Below are positions 8,550-11,003 of a DNA stretch of 11,003 nucleotides, piece after piece. The position numbers were made by a program, and so were the translations under genes. Location of the stretch: contig JBCDBX010000061.1 in NCBI GenBank assembly GCA_039182865.1, forward strand, positions 1 through 11,003. The letters are read 5' to 3'. Position 1 is the stretch's first letter, and each line of letters starts with the position of its first letter. The notes beneath the pieces were generated by a model. It made no database searches. It saw only the letters and a program-made list of their open reading frames with translations, and was not told the origin of the DNA. Source of the stretch: UBA1858 sp039182865. GTDB lineage: Bacteria; Pseudomonadota; Gammaproteobacteria; UBA4575.

Positions 8550-9688
8550 TCACAGTCCTCACAACATTCCGTATTACCAAAGGGGCCCCATGCGTTCTCA
8601 GAATCATTAGCTGTAACCGAGTCAATCATCAAACGATGACTAATTTCACTTGCAATAGCGGCGAATCGTTGACGGAATTTATAGATGAAGCAATAAATAA
8701 GTTTATTTTGACGAACTTGAGGGCCAATCAGAAAAAGCCCAGGCGTGATTGTAGATTCATCAATCTCCGATAGTTTGACATGACCATTATTGCCCCACTG
8801 CCATAGATGAGCAATTTGACGCGCACCTCCCCCAGACATAAAGCCTGTACCAAGCACAGGAGGTTCTATCGTGTCCCAATGGCGACCGTCGGCCGCATGG
8901 ATACGAAAGCCATTAGCGGTTTTCTTGCTGACCTCCACAATATCAGCTTGTGAAACGATCTCTAGCTTGTCGCTTGCTTCTATTAAGCGCAAGCGCTCAC
9001 GGCTATAAGGTGATAATACTAAGCTTGGATCACTGATCTCTGGGGTATCCCAAGTAGGTTGACGTATTAATAAACGAACACTATGTCCTTGCTTAAGCAG
9101 ATTAAAAGCAGCATCTATTGCGCTTTCATAACCACCAATGACAGAATAATGGCCAGATTGAAGTTTTGACCAATCATCAACCTGTGCATAGTGCAAACAT
9201 AATTTTCCACCAGTAAAGGGTTCTAGATCAGGGAATTGATATTCACCGCAGGCCCAAATTAAGAAACGAGTATTAATTTCTCCCTGTTCAGTAAAAAGCC
9301 TAAACCCACCCAGCTGTCCTGGATAAACATCTTGAACCTCAACTCCGCACATCACGTCTAATTTAGCCGAGTCCGCAATAAAACTGAGATACTCAGCATA
9401 CTGCGAACCACTGAGATGCTCACTACCAGAAAATTTAGCGGGCGAACTTGAAGCATCTACTGCATTAAGATCTGCAAGACCAAAGGAATTACTATTGAAT
9501 GATGGAGTAATAAATTTTGTTTGTGCGGGCCAACCTCTAAATGACTCGCCTATTCGCTCTCGTTCCAATATTGTGTAATGAAGACTTGGGATATTCTTCA
9601 ATGCCATGGCCATGCCAATGCCAGCCGCACCTGCACCTACAATCACGACATCATGGATATTCGCTGTTTTAGCATCAGCATTTTGCAA
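8543..9688 (-). CDS. FAD/NAD(P)-dependent oxidoreductase (flavin monooxygenase-like) with C-terminal cysteine tail
   Basis: The 381-residue protein (from TTG at 9688) has a first Rossmann motif GAGAAG at 18-23 after the strand DVVIV, for FAD. A second dinucleotide site, VIGGYESA, lies at about 183-190 for NAD(P)H. The late FAD-contact region GLFLIGPQ is at about 317-324, followed by IYCFIYKFRQRF. This is the fold of CzcO-like and ArsO-like flavoproteins. The protein ends in CCEDCEC, with cysteines 375, 376, 379 and 381. No ATG lies before the FAD motif. A TTG at 9703 would add five residues but lacks a ribosome site, whereas the TTG at 9688 has GAGGG eight bases upstream, so I chose it. The gene is the first of an operon with the permease. 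Flavoproteins named ArsO occur in some arsenic clusters, so a metalloid-linked redox role is plausible, but the substrate is not visible in the sequence. Confidence 0.85.
   Translation of the reverse strand: MQNADAKTANIHDVVIVGAGAAGIGMAMALKNIPSLHYTILERERIGESFRGWPAQTKFITPSFNSNSFGLADLNAVDASSSPAKFSGSEHLSGSQYAEYLSFIADSAKLDVMCGVEVQDVYPGQLGGFRLFTEQGEINTRFLIWACGEYQFPDLEPFTGGKLCLHYAQVDDWSKLQSGHYSVIGGYESAIDAAFNLLKQGHSVRLLIRQPTWDTPEISDPSLVLSPYSRERLRLIEASDKLEIVSQADIVEVSKKTANGFRIHAADGRHWDTIEPPVLGTGFMSGGGARQIAHLWQWGNNGHVKLSEIDESTITPGLFLIGPQVRQNKLIYCFIYKFRQRFAAIASEISHRLMIDSVTANDSENAWGPFGNTECCEDCEC
8556..8560 (-). promoter_or_regulatory. Ribosome binding site of the permease gene inside the flavoprotein cysteine tail
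   Basis: On the minus strand GAGGA lies six bases before the permease ATG (8549-8547). The same bases encode Glu-Asp of the CCEDCEC tail, and the flavoprotein TAA overlaps the permease start as ATGCTAA. This supports coupled translation of the two genes. Confidence 0.7.
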
Positions 9689-9696
9689 AGGTTTGT

Positions 9697-9701
9697 CCCT
9701 C
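9697..9701 (-). promoter_or_regulatory. Ribosome binding site deciding the TTG start of the flavoprotein
   Basis: GAGGG on the minus strand is followed by an eight-base spacer and TTG at 9688-9686. The upstream TTG at 9703 is preceded by no purine-rich motif, and an in-frame stop lies four codons further upstream. This favours the downstream TTG. Confidence 0.6.
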
Positions 9702-9854
9702 AAATTGTCGCAGTTTTAATATCAGTTTAGCCGCACAAATGATTAATATAGGTCAACTCGCAATGACTGCTAGCTGACTCCAAGAATAGTGATTGGTCTA
9801 TATAAGCGATTGGACTGTGGCATTTTGCTTAATAATCCAATTTGTTATCATGCG

Positions 9855-9866
9855 ATGTTATAACAT
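9855..9866. promoter_or_regulatory. Perfect 12-bp palindrome, possible operator
   Basis: ATGTTATAACAT is a perfect inverted repeat without a spacer. Further GTTAT at 9844-9848 and ATAAC at 9865-9869 surround it. It lies about 170 bases upstream of the flavoprotein start and about 310 bases upstream of fhcA. A dimeric repressor or activator site is possible, but in AT-rich DNA a palindrome of this length can also occur by chance. Confidence 0.3.
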
Positions 9867-10158
9867 AACGAATAAAACTTTTAACTCGATTTTGCGTATT
9901 TAAGATCCTAATGTACATTAACAAGCTATGGGGAAATATATCATTTAAGGCTGATTAATAATCTTACTTTACTTACTTCAATCTTCTGATATCAATTAAA
10001 TCACTGATCTTGATTACTAATTTTTTCAATTCCGACAAATAATATTCCTAAAGAAACTAGCCTAATTAATAAATGAAGACATTCGTATGTGAGTTTGTGA
10101 CTTGGAGAAATATACATTGGAAAATCAGATAGCGACTCACCCCTTAATTTGTCAATCT

Positions 10159-10165
10159 AAAGGAA
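10159..10165 (+). promoter_or_regulatory. Ribosome binding site supporting the GTG start of fhcA
   Basis: AAAGGAA is followed by a seven-base spacer and GTG at 10173. An in-frame TAA at 10158-10160 leaves only four codons upstream, none of them a usual start, so GTG is the start with little doubt. Confidence 0.8.
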
Positions 10166-10172
10166 TCCACAA

Positions 10173-11003
10173 GTGTTAACACGATTATCAGGTGGAAGAT
10201 TATTCGATCCTACACAAAAGATTGAAGATGTTGTAGGTGATGTCTACATAAGAGATGGACACTTTGTTACAGCACCTAGTAGTGAGAATGAAGTAGACAA
10301 AACAATCGATGTAAGCGGCTGCATTGTGATGGCAGGTGCAGTGGATATACATTCACATATTGCCGGAGGTAATGTGAACAACGCTCGCCTACTTCTGCCT
10401 GAACGACAACTGGCAGCAAATTTGCGTGGTGCAGGTTTACTCAAAGATGGCCGTCCGGTGGGAGGTTGGTCTGCAAGAGGCACGGGCGTGAGATATGCAA
10501 GCATGGGCTACACCACCGTCGTTGAGCCCGCGGTATTGCCATGTAACGCTATGGCTGCTCACATTGAAATGTCAAATATTCCCATCATTGATACTGCTGG
10601 TCTGGCGATTCTTGGGAACGATGATTACTTACTAGGTCTACTAAGAGATGGCGCATCTCAGGAAGTCATAAACCAACATGTAGCCTGGACTATAGATGCA
10701 TCACGCTGTCTGGGTCTAAAAGTGATTAATGCAGGCGGCGTAGCAGCATTCAAGCAAAATGTAAGAACTTTTAGTTTTGATGACGAAGTACCTTCATATG
10801 GTGTTTCTTCTCGCCAAATTGTCAAAGCGTTACAGCATGCTGTGGTAAGTCTTGGGGTTCAGCACCCTTTACACGTTCACTGCAACAACTTGGGTGTGGC
10901 AGGGCAAGGCATCGACACCCTGTTAGAGACTATTGAAGCAGCCGAAGGTTTGCCAATGCACTTAGCACATGTGCAGTTCTATGCCTACGATCGAGAAGGA
11001 TCA
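10173..11003 (+). CDS. fhcA: Formyltransferase/hydrolase complex subunit A (formylmethanofuran dehydrogenase subunit A family), 3' end outside window
   Basis: The first 277 codons of a longer gene are visible; family members run to roughly 550 residues. It belongs to the amidohydrolase superfamily. Visible metal-site candidates are His60 and His62 in DIHSHIAGGNVN; Lys183 in GLKVINAGG, the likely carboxylated lysine; and His234/His236 in LHVHCNNLG, with His263/His266 following in MHLAHVQFY. The IHSHIAGG and HVHCNNLG strings identify the FwdA/FmdA/FhcA family. In bacterial methylotrophs the Fhc complex releases formate from the formyl group carried on methanofuran-type cofactor and tetrahydromethanopterin during formaldehyde oxidation; subunit A is the hydrolase. 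An archaeal-type formylmethanofuran dehydrogenase is less likely given the bacterial neighbours. The start is GTG with a strong ribosome site. It follows a 470-base non-coding region, so it is probably first in its transcript, with fhcB, fhcC and fhcD expected downstream or elsewhere. Confidence 0.92.
   Translation, partial: MLTRLSGGRLFDPTQKIEDVVGDVYIRDGHFVTAPSSENEVDKTIDVSGCIVMAGAVDIHSHIAGGNVNNARLLLPERQLAANLRGAGLLKDGRPVGGWSARGTGVRYASMGYTTVVEPAVLPCNAMAAHIEMSNIPIIDTAGLAILGNDDYLLGLLRDGASQEVINQHVAWTIDASRCLGLKVINAGGVAAFKQNVRTFSFDDEVPSYGVSSRQIVKALQHAVVSLGVQHPLHVHCNNLGVAGQGIDTLLETIEAAEGLPMHLAHVQFYAYDREGS

Larger units (their letters stand above)
9704..10172. other. AT-rich divergent intergenic region without a convincing gene
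   Basis: About 470 bases separate the divergent flavoprotein and fhcA genes. Stops are frequent in all frames. The longest reading attempts on the plus strand near fhcA are under 30 codons and lack ribosome sites. The region should hold the promoters of both operons. I found no pair of good -35/-10 boxes at proper spacing; TATATT near 9744-9749 (minus strand) is the best single -10-like box for the flavoprotein. A 12-bp palindrome and repeated GATTGG boxes (9791-9796 and 9808-9813) are the only structured elements. No tRNA, riboswitch or clear terminator is visible. Confidence 0.6.

Noticed and set aside
8516..8773. 85-codon plus-strand frame opposite the flavoprotein/permease junction
   Set aside because: It is antisense to two well-supported genes and its translation shows no domain or ribosome site.
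10073..10132. 19-codon reading frame upstream of fhcA as a leader peptide
   Set aside because: It has no ribosome site, no run of regulatory codons, and no attenuator-like hairpins after it.
10091..10180. Short open frame running into the fhcA start as the end of an upstream gene such as fhcB
   Set aside because: It is under 30 codons, is bounded upstream by a TGA, and shows no resemblance to a known subunit end.

Overview
The window carries three gene blocks from a bacterium of modest GC content, most likely a Gram-negative proteobacterium. The Gram-negative reading rests on a type I secretion ABC/HlyD pair and a signal-peptide protein with a VPLP/PEP-CTERM-like tail. The right edge holds the start of fhcA, a subunit of the formyltransferase/hydrolase complex of tetrahydromethanopterin-linked C1 metabolism, which points to a methylotroph. 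A marine or aquatic gammaproteobacterial methylotroph would fit, but the sequence does not settle the genus.

Block 1 (1-7454, plus strand) looks like one operon for a secreted cell-surface protein. It starts with the last 1234 residues of a large multidomain RTX protein: a DUF11-like fold apparently interrupted by a malectin-like domain, two Calx-beta domains, a region I do not recognise, two cadherin/Ig-like domains, a short RTX repeat block and a C-terminal secretion region. Next come a 204-residue exported protein with a VPLP sorting-type tail, a PrtD-type ABC exporter and its HlyD-type membrane fusion partner. The last two overlap by 14 bases. The exporter presumably secretes the RTX protein. 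No TolC-type outer-membrane gene is in view.

Block 2 (7530-9703, minus strand) is a two-gene operon converging on block 1. An FAD/NAD(P)-dependent oxidoreductase, ending in a four-cysteine tail, overlaps by 7 bases a ten-helix permease of the ACR3/bile-acid:sodium symporter superfamily. The permease has a Pro-Cys motif in helix 4 and a Glu-Leu-Pro motif near the last helix. I infer metalloid, probably arsenite, handling, with the flavoenzyme as partner.

An AT-rich divergent intergenic region of about 470 bases (9704-10172) follows. It contains a perfect 12-bp palindrome and no convincing gene. Block 3 (10173 to the edge, plus strand) is fhcA, starting with GTG behind a strong ribosome binding site and running off the window. 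The three blocks appear functionally unrelated to each other.
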